Source: Bacillota bacterium (GTDB taxonomy: Bacteria; Bacillota_A; Clostridia; Acetivibrionales; DUMB01). From it: a DNA stretch of 7,309 bases. Below, piece after piece: positions 1 to 5,848 of this stretch. Made by a program: the position numbers and the translations under genes. The notes beneath the pieces were generated by a model, which saw nothing but the letters and a program-made list of their open reading frames with translations, did no database searches and was not told where the DNA came from. The DNA lies in contig JAMOAC010000104.1 in the NCBI GenBank assembly GCA_023621975.1, positions 1 through 7,309 of the forward strand. The letters run 5' to 3'. The stretch's first letter is position 1, and each line of letters opens with the position of its first letter.

Positions 1-91
1 AAGTGACAGGAGACGAAGTAACTGGGGACGGCGAAGTACAGGGGATGGTTCATTGTCACATTAGGTGACAATGGAACCGTCCCCTGTCACC
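1..91. repeat. REP-like palindromic repeat, probably cut by the window edge
   Basis: Positions 38-59 and 65-87 form an inverted repeat: 22 bases on the left pair with 23 on the right, with one bulged base, one G/T mismatch and a 5-base loop. The right arm carries the core GAACCGTCCC followed by CTGTCACC. To the left, related GGGGA(C/T)GG motifs recur at 24-31 and 41-48, and GTGACAGGAGA at 3-13 can pair alternatively with 80-90, so the block looks like stacked or rearranged copies of one unit. Palindromes of this type are, as I recall, dispersed in Clostridia and related Firmicutes and are sometimes attributed to REP-associated Y1 transposases. No transposase gene is visible here. The left boundary may lie outside the window. 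Confidence 0.7.
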
Positions 92-120
92 AATAAAGGC
101 AAATCAAATAACAACAAAAG

Positions 121-170
121 ACGGGGCAAAAATCGTACGGCAGTAACCGGATCAAACAATTTTGCCCCGT
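121..170. terminator. Probable bidirectional intrinsic terminator downstream of fabZ
   Basis: ACGGGGCAAAA at 121-131 is exactly complementary to TTTTGCCCCGT at 160-170, giving an 11-bp stem with a GC-rich base and a 28-base loop. On the minus strand, the stem is followed by a T-rich stretch (complement of 105-120) about 50 bases beyond the fabZ stop. On the plus strand it is followed by TCTTATTTATT, so it may work both ways. The loop is longer than in the best terminators, which lowers confidence slightly. Confidence 0.65.
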
Positions 171-174
171 TCTT

Positions 175-196
175 ATTTATTCCGGATTTATTCCGG
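175..196. repeat. Perfect 11-bp tandem duplication
   Basis: ATTTATTCCGG occurs twice back to back, at 175-185 and 186-196, in the non-coding gap between the terminator stem and the fabZ stop codon. It is probably a small replication-slippage duplication. No function is apparent. Confidence 0.75.
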
Positions 197-220
197 CACA
201 TATCTTTTCTGTCACACATT

Positions 221-658
221 CTATTTCTGTCCGACATCCACCATTGCAAACTTAATTTCTCCTTCTGCAGCAACTTTGCCGTCAACAGTCGCTTTAACCT
301 TTGCTTTAGCCACACCCATTTTATATGTAACAATTTCGCCTTCCAGCATGAGTACATCTCCGGGAACTACCTGTTTCTTGAATTTCATTGACTCTATTGC
401 TGCAAAAACACCCAGCTTGTTCTTGCCCTCCTCCAGCATGGCAATGGCTATACCTGACGCTTGAGCAAGAGCTTCAACTATGAGGACACCAGGCATTATT
501 GGATAACCCGGAAAATGCCCCTGGAAGAATGGTTCGTTTGCCGTCACATTCTTTATTGCCACTATTCTTTTCCCCGGCTCTACCTCCAGCACCTTATCTA
601 CCAGCAGGAACGGATACCTGTGAGGAAGTAATTTTTGAACATCTGTATTTGTCAACAT
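221..658 (-). CDS. fabZ: (3R)-hydroxyacyl-[acyl-carrier-protein] dehydratase FabZ
   Basis: FabZ removes water from (3R)-hydroxyacyl-ACP to give trans-2-enoyl-ACP in the cytoplasmic type II fatty acid elongation cycle. The 145-residue product has the normal family length and a single hot-dog fold. The N-terminal [12 protein letters not shown] signature is at residues 10-21. The active-site block [11 protein letters not shown] starts at residue 47, with catalytic His48, and the paired acid Glu62 lies in VEALAQ, matching the His/Glu pair of characterised FabZ enzymes. The absence of extra N- or C-terminal segments and the HFPG context favour FabZ over FabA. The ATG start is preceded by AAGAGGTG (663-670) at proper spacing. 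The gene has its own promoter (693-721) and a terminator at 121-170, so it appears monocistronic, although fabZ often sits with other fab genes. The only gene beside it in the window is an unrelated oxidoreductase upstream. All key residues are present, so it should be functional. Confidence 0.96.
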   Translation of the reverse strand: MLTNTDVQKLLPHRYPFLLVDKVLEVEPGKRIVAIKNVTANEPFFQGHFPGYPIMPGVLIVEALAQASGIAIAMLEEGKNKLGVFAAIESMKFKKQVVPGDVLMLEGEIVTYKMGVAKAKVKATVDGKVAAEGEIKFAMVDVGQK

Positions 659-692
659 ACGGCACCTCTTTCCATTTGGTTAATTTAAAGAT

Positions 693-721
693 ATTATACC
701 TTTTGCATGCCCCAAAAACAA
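693..721 (-). promoter_or_regulatory. Probable sigma-A promoter of fabZ
   Basis: On the minus strand a perfect -10 box, TATAAT, lies at 698-693. A weaker -35, TTGTTT, lies at 721-716 after a 17-bp spacer. Transcription would start near 686, leaving a leader of roughly 28 bases that contains the fabZ ribosome binding site. No FapR-like inverted repeat was recognised around it. Confidence 0.6.
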
Positions 722-741
722 GGACAAGTAATAAGTCGTAA

Positions 742-778
742 GTCGGGGACAGGTTTCCAGGTGAGGGACGGTTCTCAA
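742..778. repeat. Degenerate relative of the REP-like repeat at 1-91
   Basis: The stretch carries GTCGGGGACAGGT (near 742-754) followed by GAGGGACGGTTCTCA. GGGACGGTTC at 765-774 is the exact reverse complement of GAACCGTCCC at 74-83 in the left-hand repeat. Only a short self-complementary stem (TGAG 762-765 with CTCA 774-777) remains. It is probably a decayed or partial copy of the same family, lying just upstream of the fabZ promoter. The shared core is short, so homology is likely but not proven. Confidence 0.5.
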
Positions 779-781
779 CTC

Positions 782-814
782 AAAAAACAAGTTTGCATCA
801 ACGCCAGGCAAAAC
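782..814 (-). terminator. Probable intrinsic terminator of the oxidoreductase gene
   Basis: On the minus strand, just past the oxidoreductase stop, GTTTTGC (814-808) can pair with GCAAAC (796-791) around an 11-base loop with one bulge. The stem is followed directly by TTGTTTTTTG (790-781). The stem is short, but the T tract is good and the position is right for ending the transcript before fabZ. Confidence 0.45.
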
Positions 815-826
815 GACTAAGCAAAG

Positions 827-1885
827 CTATACTTTCACAACTTCTCCTGTAGCAGCCGATTTGTATGCAGCATCAATAATTTTCATTACTTTCACACCAT
901 CGTTGACAGATTCGCTGCAATCAATATTATTCATAATACAGTCGGCAAAATGAGCCACTTCATTATCAACAGCCAATTGATAATCAAATTTTGCACACTC
1001 AACCCGAGGTATCATATCCATTAAATAATTTTCATAAGTGCTATGTATCTCCATAACGGGATCAACGGATATACCGCCTTTTGTCCCCAGCAGCTCCAAA
1101 TACTTCAATTCGTCCTTTATATGGCTTGCAAAGCTTGTCTCCAATACAAGAGTAGCACCGTTGTTAAAATTGACAACTGCCAGCGCCATGTCTTCAACAT
1201 CATTTACATAATTTTCAGCGCTAATTGATTTATAGCTGCTATGCTCTTTAATATTATCCAGATTCTCCGCTCTTTTAAAGGTTTTTGCAAAGACGGAAAC
1301 AGGTTCGCAATCCCCCATAAGATAAATTGTCAGGTCAATTAAATGGCATCCCAAGTCAATGAGAGGTCCGCCGCCGGATATTGATTTGTCACAGAACCAG
1401 CCGCCGGGATTTCCGCTTCTCCTGATAAATCCTGCTTTTACATAATATATTTCACCGAACATCCCTTTTTCCCTTAATTCCTTGACAAATTGATACTTGG
1501 GAGAAAACCTGGACATGAATCCATACATTAATTTCTTCCCGGTTTCAGCAACAACTTTTGACACCTCCACAGCCTCCTGTGAAGTAACAGCGGGCGGCTT
1601 TTCGCAAAACACGTGCTTACCGGCCTTTAGCGCAGCAATAGTCATCGGGGCGTGAAACTTGTTTGGCGTAACAATAAATACGGCATCAACATTCGGATCA
1701 TTAAGCATATCATTGTAGTTTAAGTAAGTCTTTGAGACATCCCACAAAGCTGCCTTAGCGTTCAGATTTTCTACGCTTCTTGTACATATTGCATATAATT
1801 CCATATGCCTGCATTTTTGAATAGCTTCCACAAGGCTATAAGACATGCTGCCCAACCCAACCATTCCAATACGTATTTTACCCAT
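827..1885 (-). CDS. Gfo/Idh/MocA-family NAD(P)-dependent oxidoreductase
   Basis: This family uses NAD(P) to oxidise or reduce sugars, inositols, sugar acids and glycosides in the cytoplasm. The 352-residue product has the usual length. The N-terminal Rossmann domain (about 1-120) opens with the dinucleotide-binding loop VGLGSMS at residues 9-15, and the family signature CEKPP follows with Glu95, Lys96 and Pro97. The C-terminal alpha/beta domain contains GGGPLIDLGCHLID (171-184), whose Asp177 and His181 match the usual catalytic Asp/His pair with Lys96. An in-frame ATG 33 bases upstream (1918) has no ribosome binding site. The ATG at 1885 has GGAAGGGG nine bases before it and begins the typical GKIRIGMVG strand, so it is the better start. 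The gene is divergent from an AraC regulator and close to a glycosidase operon, which suggests a role in the same sugar pathway. The exact substrate is not predictable; inositol- or glucose-type dehydrogenase and glycoside 3-oxidation are all possible. Confidence 0.9.
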   Translation of the reverse strand: MGKIRIGMVGLGSMSYSLVEAIQKCRHMELYAICTRSVENLNAKAALWDVSKTYLNYNDMLNDPNVDAVFIVTPNKFHAPMTIAALKAGKHVFCEKPPAVTSQEAVEVSKVVAETGKKLMYGFMSRFSPKYQFVKELREKGMFGEIYYVKAGFIRRSGNPGGWFCDKSISGGGPLIDLGCHLIDLTIYLMGDCEPVSVFAKTFKRAENLDNIKEHSSYKSISAENYVNDVEDMALAVVNFNNGATLVLETSFASHIKDELKYLELLGTKGGISVDPVMEIHSTYENYLMDMIPRVECAKFDYQLAVDNEVAHFADCIMNNIDCSESVNDGVKVMKIIDAAYKSAATGEVVKV

Positions 1886-1894
1886 TTGAATTAT

Positions 1895-1902
1895 CCCCTT
1901 CC
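1895..1902 (-). promoter_or_regulatory. Ribosome binding site that decides the oxidoreductase start
   Basis: GGAAGGGG on the minus strand, preceded by AAA, lies nine bases from the ATG at 1885. It falls inside the 33-base extension that would be coding if the upstream ATG at 1918 were used. That upstream ATG has only AT-rich sequence before it, so the shorter product is favoured. Confidence 0.7.
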
Positions 1903-1940
1903 TTTTTAATGTGGACATATTCAGTTATTGTCCATAAAAA

Positions 1941-1957
1941 AAATATACCGGTAATAT
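1941..1957. promoter_or_regulatory. Imperfect palindrome, candidate operator
   Basis: AATATACCGGTAATATT has a perfect TACCGGTA core (1945-1952) and outer AATA/TATT arms that match with a one-base offset. It lies about 56 bases upstream of the oxidoreductase ATG, in an otherwise AT-rich gap. If transcription starts near 1978, it falls in the leader. No bound protein can be named, and AraC-family proteins usually bind direct repeats rather than palindromes. Confidence 0.35.
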
Positions 1958-1984
1958 TTTGATGAGCTTTTCTTCCTTAAAATT

Positions 1985-2013
1985 ATTATAATGGGTTAAT
2001 TTTGATAAATAAA
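1985..2013 (-). promoter_or_regulatory. Candidate promoter of the oxidoreductase gene
   Basis: On the minus strand TATAAT lies at 1990-1985 and TTTATT at 2013-2008, separated by 17 bp. The -10 is perfect and the -35 is poor, as is common for activator-dependent promoters. The spacer overlaps the proposed -35 of the divergent regulator promoter (1996-2001), so the two would compete. The leader would be about 90 bases. AT-rich sequence makes chance matches likely. Confidence 0.35.
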
Positions 2014-2033
2014 TATGTTATAATAGATTTAAT
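1986..2033 (+). repeat. Direct repeat spaced 32 bp in the divergent control region
   Basis: TTATAATGGGTTAAT (1986-2000) and TTATAATAGATTTAAT (2018-2033) share TTATAAT, a 3-base gap and a TTAAT-like tail. Their starts are 32 bp apart, close to three helical turns. Paired direct repeats on one face of the helix are a typical AraC-family arrangement, and these overlap both proposed promoters. The right copy also contains the -10 box of the regulator promoter, so part of the similarity may just reflect promoter sequence. Confidence 0.35.
1996..2024 (+). promoter_or_regulatory. Probable promoter of the AraC-family regulator gene
   Basis: A perfect TATAAT at 2019-2024 is preceded by TG at 2016-2017, giving an extended -10 (TGTTATAAT). 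A weak -35, TTAATT, lies at 1996-2001 with a 17-bp spacer. The expected start near 2031 leaves a leader of about 40 bases ending in the GGAGG site. The extended -10 can compensate for the weak -35. Confidence 0.55.
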
Positions 2034-2060
2034 AAGCATAATTCACATCCACCACAAAAC

Positions 2061-2065
2061 GGAGG
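2061..2065 (+). promoter_or_regulatory. Ribosome binding site that decides the regulator start
   Basis: GGAGG lies five bases before the ATG at 2071. The reading frame is open further upstream to a TTG at 2002, but that codon lies inside the promoter and has no ribosome binding site. The protein should therefore begin MDKVPRL. Confidence 0.8.
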
Positions 2066-2070
2066 TATTC

Positions 2071-2952
2071 ATGGATAAAGTCCCAAGGCTTTGTTCTCCA
2101 CTGTATGTAGATCCTATGTGTCTTGGCCTTTGCACAATAATCAGTAACCATGCCCAAATGTCCTATATGCACACACATGATTATTATGAGGCTTTTCTCG
2201 TGATCAGTGGAACTGCTGTACACCATGTAAACGGCAAAAACTTTAATCTGGCAAAAGGCTCATTGGTTATGACAAGACCCGATGATGTCCATTGTTATTT
2301 ACATCCTATTTCTCCTGATTTTCAATTTGTAAATGTAATAATTTCCACAGACGTAGTTATGAATTTCCTGAACTTTCTGGGAAAAGGCTTTCAATCAGAA
2401 GAATTATTATATGATAAATATCCTGCGCAGAGAAATTTAACTCCTTCACGTTTTGAACCTCTTGTATCCACATTAAATCAACTTATGGTGTTTCCGAAAG
2501 TAGATATTGAAAGATATAATACGGCTTTTAAGCTTGCAGTCATTGAAATATTAACAAACTTTTTTTATGAAGATTCATTTTATAACAAGCAGTCATATCC
2601 TGGCTGGTTTAGAGTTCTTTTATCTGAGATGTACAAGCCGGAAAACTATCTAAAAGGGTTACCTGCAATGTATGAAATATCCAATTGCGCTCCCGAACAC
2701 CTTTGCAGGGTGTTCAAAAAATATCTGAATACTACTCCTTCAAAATTTCTAAATGACCTCAGATTGGAAGTTGCAGCTCAAAAGATCATTTATACGGATG
2801 ATCCGATACTGTCTATTTCACAGGATGTAGGTTTTGATAATCTCAGCCATTTTTACCATCTTTTTAAGTATAAATATAATATGTCTCCGGGGAAATACCG
2901 GAAACATTCAAGGTTGTTTCCGGTACCTGAACCCCCGACAGAATTATCCTAA
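2071..2952 (+). CDS. AraC-family transcriptional regulator with N-terminal cupin domain
   Basis: This is a one-component regulator of 293 residues, in the usual range for AraC proteins with a sugar-sensing cupin. The N-terminal half carries the cupin pattern HTHDYYE (His34, His36, Glu40) and His74 in PDDVHCYL, which would form the effector pocket. The C-terminal 100 residues hold two helix-turn-helix units. The first includes the ISNCAPEHLCRVFKKYLNTT region. The second includes SISQDVGFDNLSHFYHLFKY, followed by the NMSPGKYRK family signature. A short Pro-rich tail, PVPEPPTELS, follows the DNA-binding domain. The gene is divergent from the oxidoreductase and convergent on the GH42-type gene, so it probably controls one or both flanking units in response to a sugar. 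Whether it activates or represses cannot be told. There is no signal peptide or membrane segment, so it is cytoplasmic. Confidence 0.92.
   Translation: MDKVPRLCSPLYVDPMCLGLCTIISNHAQMSYMHTHDYYEAFLVISGTAVHHVNGKNFNLAKGSLVMTRPDDVHCYLHPISPDFQFVNVIISTDVVMNFLNFLGKGFQSEELLYDKYPAQRNLTPSRFEPLVSTLNQLMVFPKVDIERYNTAFKLAVIEILTNFFYEDSFYNKQSYPGWFRVLLSEMYKPENYLKGLPAMYEISNCAPEHLCRVFKKYLNTTPSKFLNDLRLEVAAQKIIYTDDPILSISQDVGFDNLSHFYHLFKYKYNMSPGKYRKHSRLFPVPEPPTELS
2888..2937. other. Strong hairpin inside the 3' end of the regulator gene
   Basis: TACCGGAAACA (2896-2906) and TGTTTCCGGTA (2915-2925) form a perfect 11-bp stem with an 8-base loop. CGGGG (2888-2892) and CCCCG (2933-2937) can extend it past an internal loop. 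It covers the codons after the NMSPGKY signature and ends 15 bases before the stop. No T tract follows on either strand, so it is not a classical intrinsic terminator. It may stabilise the 3' end or slow polymerase between the two convergent genes. Confidence 0.55.
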
Positions 2953-2961
2953 CAGAATAAG

Positions 2962-4998
2962 CTATTTATTAACTTTTAATATTTCTCCGTCTTTTGCCTT
3001 TACTTTAGATTCTACAATCTGTCCGTTTTTCATTTTAACGGTAATATTTTTGGTAACTTCCGAATGATTTACTGCAACGATATAATAAAATTCTTCATCT
3101 TCAAGCATTCTTACCAGCATACCCTGCGAATCCATTTGGACAATATCAGAATATCCCGGAACTTTAAAAAGTGAAGCAATAAAATCCCCTGTTCCTCCAT
3201 GACGGGTAGCATTGTATTCTAAACCTGCAAAACCTGAAAGCCATATGCATATACCTTTCCCAACATGCTTTAACAGAGCCGCCGGCCTGCCATCTGAAAA
3301 ATATGCAAGTATATCACAGCAATCATCCGCTTTCTCAAACAACTGTCTATAATACATTACTCCGAAACTTTTTAGCCCGCTTGTAGATTTTGTATACATA
3401 TGTTCTTCTTTTATAGCTTCGATATGGATGCCTTTCATTCCAAATAATGAGTTCAAAAACGAAAAATCCATATCCATTTGCCCGTTTTCATAATACATAC
3501 CGGTGCAGCCTTCCATAATGAGCGTGCCACCCTGATTCACAAAATCCGTCAGCAGTACTTTTTCCTTTTCCGAAAGTGCAAGCGTCATTGGAAGATAGAG
3601 AACTTCCAGTCCTTCACTTATCACTCTGTCCAGATAGTCTTCATGCACGAATCTTACGGGTATACCACGGTCCAAAAGAATTCTATATATTCCTTTGAAG
3701 CTGCGGTTATACTTTTCTTCATGTCCTGCTGCATAGGTCAATAAATCTGACGTTCTGGAAAGAAAAATGCCATTTTGGGGTAAAACGCGTTTCGCATCAT
3801 TTATGAATTGCTTGTTAAATCTGCCTGCACATTCAGCCGCAGAAACAGACCTTGGTGTATCGCTGCCGTCCGGATTTACAAGGCCGAAACCGGGTGACTC
3901 CAGACCTGCCGGTTCAGGTGAAAACTGCCAGTAAACCACTCCTTTTCCTCCGCCGGCAATTACATTCAGATTCCATTGCCTAATATCTTCAGCGGATGGC
4001 ACTATTCCCCCTAGAAGTCCCTTTTTTCCTGCTCCTCCCTGCAGCTCAAATTGATAAAAAGGTTTTCCCCTTGAAGCTTCAGCAATAATTTCTACATTCA
4101 TCAAATGTCCTATGACATGCTCCTCACCCATAAGCCACAGAGGAAATGACGAGAGTCCAAACTTATCTACTTCCCTTGCCAAAAGGAACTCATCTCCAAG
4201 TTCATTGCCAAGTCCACCGTCATTGAGTCCACCCATATAACCACTGAAAGGAGTGTGGGTAACAATTATCTTGCCCGGAGCCCCTTTTCTTGCTGCAGAA
4301 ACTCTCTCTTTCAGCCATCTTGCAATATTATAAAGCCAGAATCTTCTCCAGTCTATCATATCAGCATATGTACCAAACCTGACAGGTGGCATTACCTGAT
4401 CCCATGAAGTATATTTCCTGAACCACGTCTTATTAAGCTGATCAATAGTGCCGTACCTTTCCTGCAGCCATTTTCTGAAATTGTTAATTGAGTGCTCACA
4501 ATAACATAATAATTGTCCGGAATAGTCAAACATTGGTTCCAAATGCGGTTCATTCCACACATCTATGGCAATTACCGTATTGTTTTTTGCAAAATGCTCT
4601 GTCGTTTTATTAATAAACTTGCACATAAGCTCAAGAGCAATTTGACTGTCAGGACACAAGCCGGGCCATCCCGCCGAAGGAATGTTTGCCGGACCGCTGT
4701 AATCAAGCTTATGCCCGTCAGCCGTCCTGTAAAATGCGTCTTCATATCCTGTAGCAGTCCAGTACGGTGCACCTTCAGGAATGGTATTTATTATCACTTT
4801 CAGATTATATTTTTCACAAATTGATACAAGATCATCCAGCTCACTGAAATCAAAATTATCAGGTGTTTGTTCAATCCAGTTCCAAACTGCCCATAATTTA
4901 ACAACATTAAAATTAAGGCCCTTTATATGCTTGATGTCTCTTTCCCAGACCTCTTTTCCTGGAAACGGAGGGCGATAATATTGAGTGCCAAAATACAT
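2962..4998 (-). CDS. GH42-type cytoplasmic glycoside hydrolase (putative beta-galactosidase)
   Basis: The 678-residue protein resembles family GH42 (clan GH-A, retaining). An N-terminal TIM barrel (about 1-390) opens with GTQYYRPPFPG and NVVKLWAVWNWIEQTPDNFDF, the latter split here only by family variation at residues 31-51. The acid/base is predicted as Glu150 in VWNEPH (147-152), and the nucleophile as Glu318 in FYQFELQGG (314-322). Residues about 400-600 match the Glyco_hydro_42M trimerisation domain (FKGIYRILLDRGIPVRFV, 434-451), and about 610-678 look like the C-terminal beta domain. No signal peptide is present, so it would act on imported substrate. The GH42 metal cluster is incomplete: Cys115, Cys165 and Cys167 are present, but the fourth ligand position is Ser170. 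The start has AGGAGG eight bases upstream, overlapping the stop region of the permease gene. It is last in the transporter operon. A beta-galactoside is the default substrate; alpha-L-arabinopyranoside or another glycoside is possible. Confidence 0.85.
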   Translation of the reverse strand: MYFGTQYYRPPFPGKEVWERDIKHIKGLNFNVVKLWAVWNWIEQTPDNFDFSELDDLVSICEKYNLKVIINTIPEGAPYWTATGYEDAFYRTADGHKLDYSGPANIPSAGWPGLCPDSQIALELMCKFINKTTEHFAKNNTVIAIDVWNEPHLEPMFDYSGQLLCYCEHSINNFRKWLQERYGTIDQLNKTWFRKYTSWDQVMPPVRFGTYADMIDWRRFWLYNIARWLKERVSAARKGAPGKIIVTHTPFSGYMGGLNDGGLGNELGDEFLLAREVDKFGLSSFPLWLMGEEHVIGHLMNVEIIAEASRGKPFYQFELQGGAGKKGLLGGIVPSAEDIRQWNLNVIAGGGKGVVYWQFSPEPAGLESPGFGLVNPDGSDTPRSVSAAECAGRFNKQFINDAKRVLPQNGIFLSRTSDLLTYAAGHEEKYNRSFKGIYRILLDRGIPVRFVHEDYLDRVISEGLEVLYLPMTLALSEKEKVLLTDFVNQGGTLIMEGCTGMYYENGQMDMDFSFLNSLFGMKGIHIEAIKEEHMYTKSTSGLKSFGVMYYRQLFEKADDCCDILAYFSDGRPAALLKHVGKGICIWLSGFAGLEYNATRHGGTGDFIASLFKVPGYSDIVQMDSQGMLVRMLEDEEFYYIVAVNHSEVTKNITVKMKNGQIVESKVKAKDGEILKVNK

Positions 4999-5006
4999 AA
5001 TTCATA

Positions 5007-5015
5007 CCTCCTTTA
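5007..5015 (-). promoter_or_regulatory. Ribosome binding site of the GH42-type gene overlapping the upstream stop codon
   Basis: On the minus strand, TAAAGGAGGT contains both the TAA stop of the MalG-type permease (5015-5013) and a near-perfect Shine-Dalgarno sequence, with AGGAGG at 5012-5007. The spacing to the GH42-type ATG is eight bases. The arrangement favours strong, coupled translation of the glycosidase and supports its membership in the transporter operon. Confidence 0.8.
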
Positions 5016-5846
5016 TCCTTTTACAGCACCTGCTGTCAGTCCTGACACAAGATATTTTTGCATAATAAATCCTATAACAATAATCGGTACCATTGTAATA
5101 GACGCTGCGGCACTGCTCTTACCCCAGTCAACGGACACCGCACCTACAAACCTGCTTATACCTACGGGAAGGGTGTATGAGTTCATGGACGTCAGCTGCA
5201 ATGCAAATACGAGCTCATTCCACGAATACTGCATTGAAAGTATAACTGCTGAGCCAACTGCAGGAGCCAGGATAGGGAATATAATTTTCCAAAATGTCTG
5301 CATTCTCCTGGCTCCATCAATTAGAGATGATTCAAATATTTCCCGGGGTATATCTTTCATAAAGCTTAACATTAACCATAATACAAAGGGAAGATTTACC
5401 GAAGAATGTGCAAGTATGGGACCTGCATATGTTTTATTCAGCCCTAAAGCGTTAAGTATAACATAAAACGGAATCAATATTGTTATTGCAGGCACTAACT
5501 TACCAAGCAGGATAAAATTAGATGCAGTCTTAGACCACCTTGCTTTTGAAAGCAAAAGACCGTATGCTCCAAAAGCACCGCCAATAACAGATATAATCGT
5601 TGTCAATGATGCAATTATCAGCGAATTTAGGAAATAGCTTCCAAACTCGCCGTTTGCAAACGCCTTCCGGTAATGAGTCAAGGTAGGTTTGAAGATAAAA
5701 GTCGGAGGTATTGTATTAATATCAAGTGTTGGTTTAATTGAGTTAGTTACCACCAGATATATTGGTATAACCGTCCATAAAAAGAACAGCGCAAGAATTC
5801 CATATACCAATAATCTAGACAATACTTTGTTTTTTGCTCTATTCAT
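5013..5846 (-). CDS. Carbohydrate ABC transporter permease, MalG type (CUT1)
   Basis: This is the second membrane subunit of a binding-protein-dependent sugar importer. The 277-residue protein has a short basic N terminus, then about six membrane segments (roughly 13-33, 74-98, 110-132, 145-162, 190-206 and 248-267). The cytoplasmic EAA loop that docks the ATPase is seen as ESSLIDGARRMQTFWKIIFP (172-191), with the conserved Asp177-Gly178-Ala179. The C terminus LVSGLTAGAVKG is the usual end of MalG-like proteins. The start is fixed by AGGAGG at 5859-5854, seven bases before the ATG and formed by the last codons of the upstream permease gene. It lies 2 bp after that gene and 14 bp before the GH42-type gene, so all three should share one mRNA. 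The transported sugar cannot be read from the sequence; the neighbouring glycosidase suggests a galactoside or similar oligosaccharide. Confidence 0.94.
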   Translation of the reverse strand: MNRAKNKVLSRLLVYGILALFFLWTVIPIYLVVTNSIKPTLDINTIPPTFIFKPTLTHYRKAFANGEFGSYFLNSLIIASLTTIISVIGGAFGAYGLLLSKARWSKTASNFILLGKLVPAITILIPFYVILNALGLNKTYAGPILAHSSVNLPFVLWLMLSFMKDIPREIFESSLIDGARRMQTFWKIIFPILAPAVGSAVILSMQYSWNELVFALQLTSMNSYTLPVGISRFVGAVSVDWGKSSAAASITMVPIIVIGFIMQKYLVSGLTAGAVKG

Positions 5847-5848
5847 TC

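Noticed and set aside
1..91. CRISPR array or complete insertion sequence
   Set aside because: The repeated motifs are degenerate, without uniform spacers, and no transposase frame is present; a REP-like palindrome fits better.
65..464. Plus-strand open frames opposite fabZ
   Set aside because: They run antisense to a clearly conserved gene, have no recognisable domain, and one starts inside the palindromic repeat.
1886..1918. Longer oxidoreductase product starting at the ATG at 1918
   Set aside because: No ribosome binding site precedes it, and the extension contains the site of the start at 1885; the extra residues are not part of the Rossmann fold.
2002..2070. Longer regulator starting at TTG 2002
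   Set aside because: This would place the start upstream of the extended -10 box; the ATG at 2071 has a proper GGAGG site.
2953..2970. Terminator between the convergent stops
   Set aside because: Only a five-pair all-AT stem (AATAA/TTATT) can form, which is too weak.
4513..4824. Open frames overlapping the GH42-type gene on both strands
   Set aside because: They are shadows of the glycosidase, with no plausible start signal or domain.
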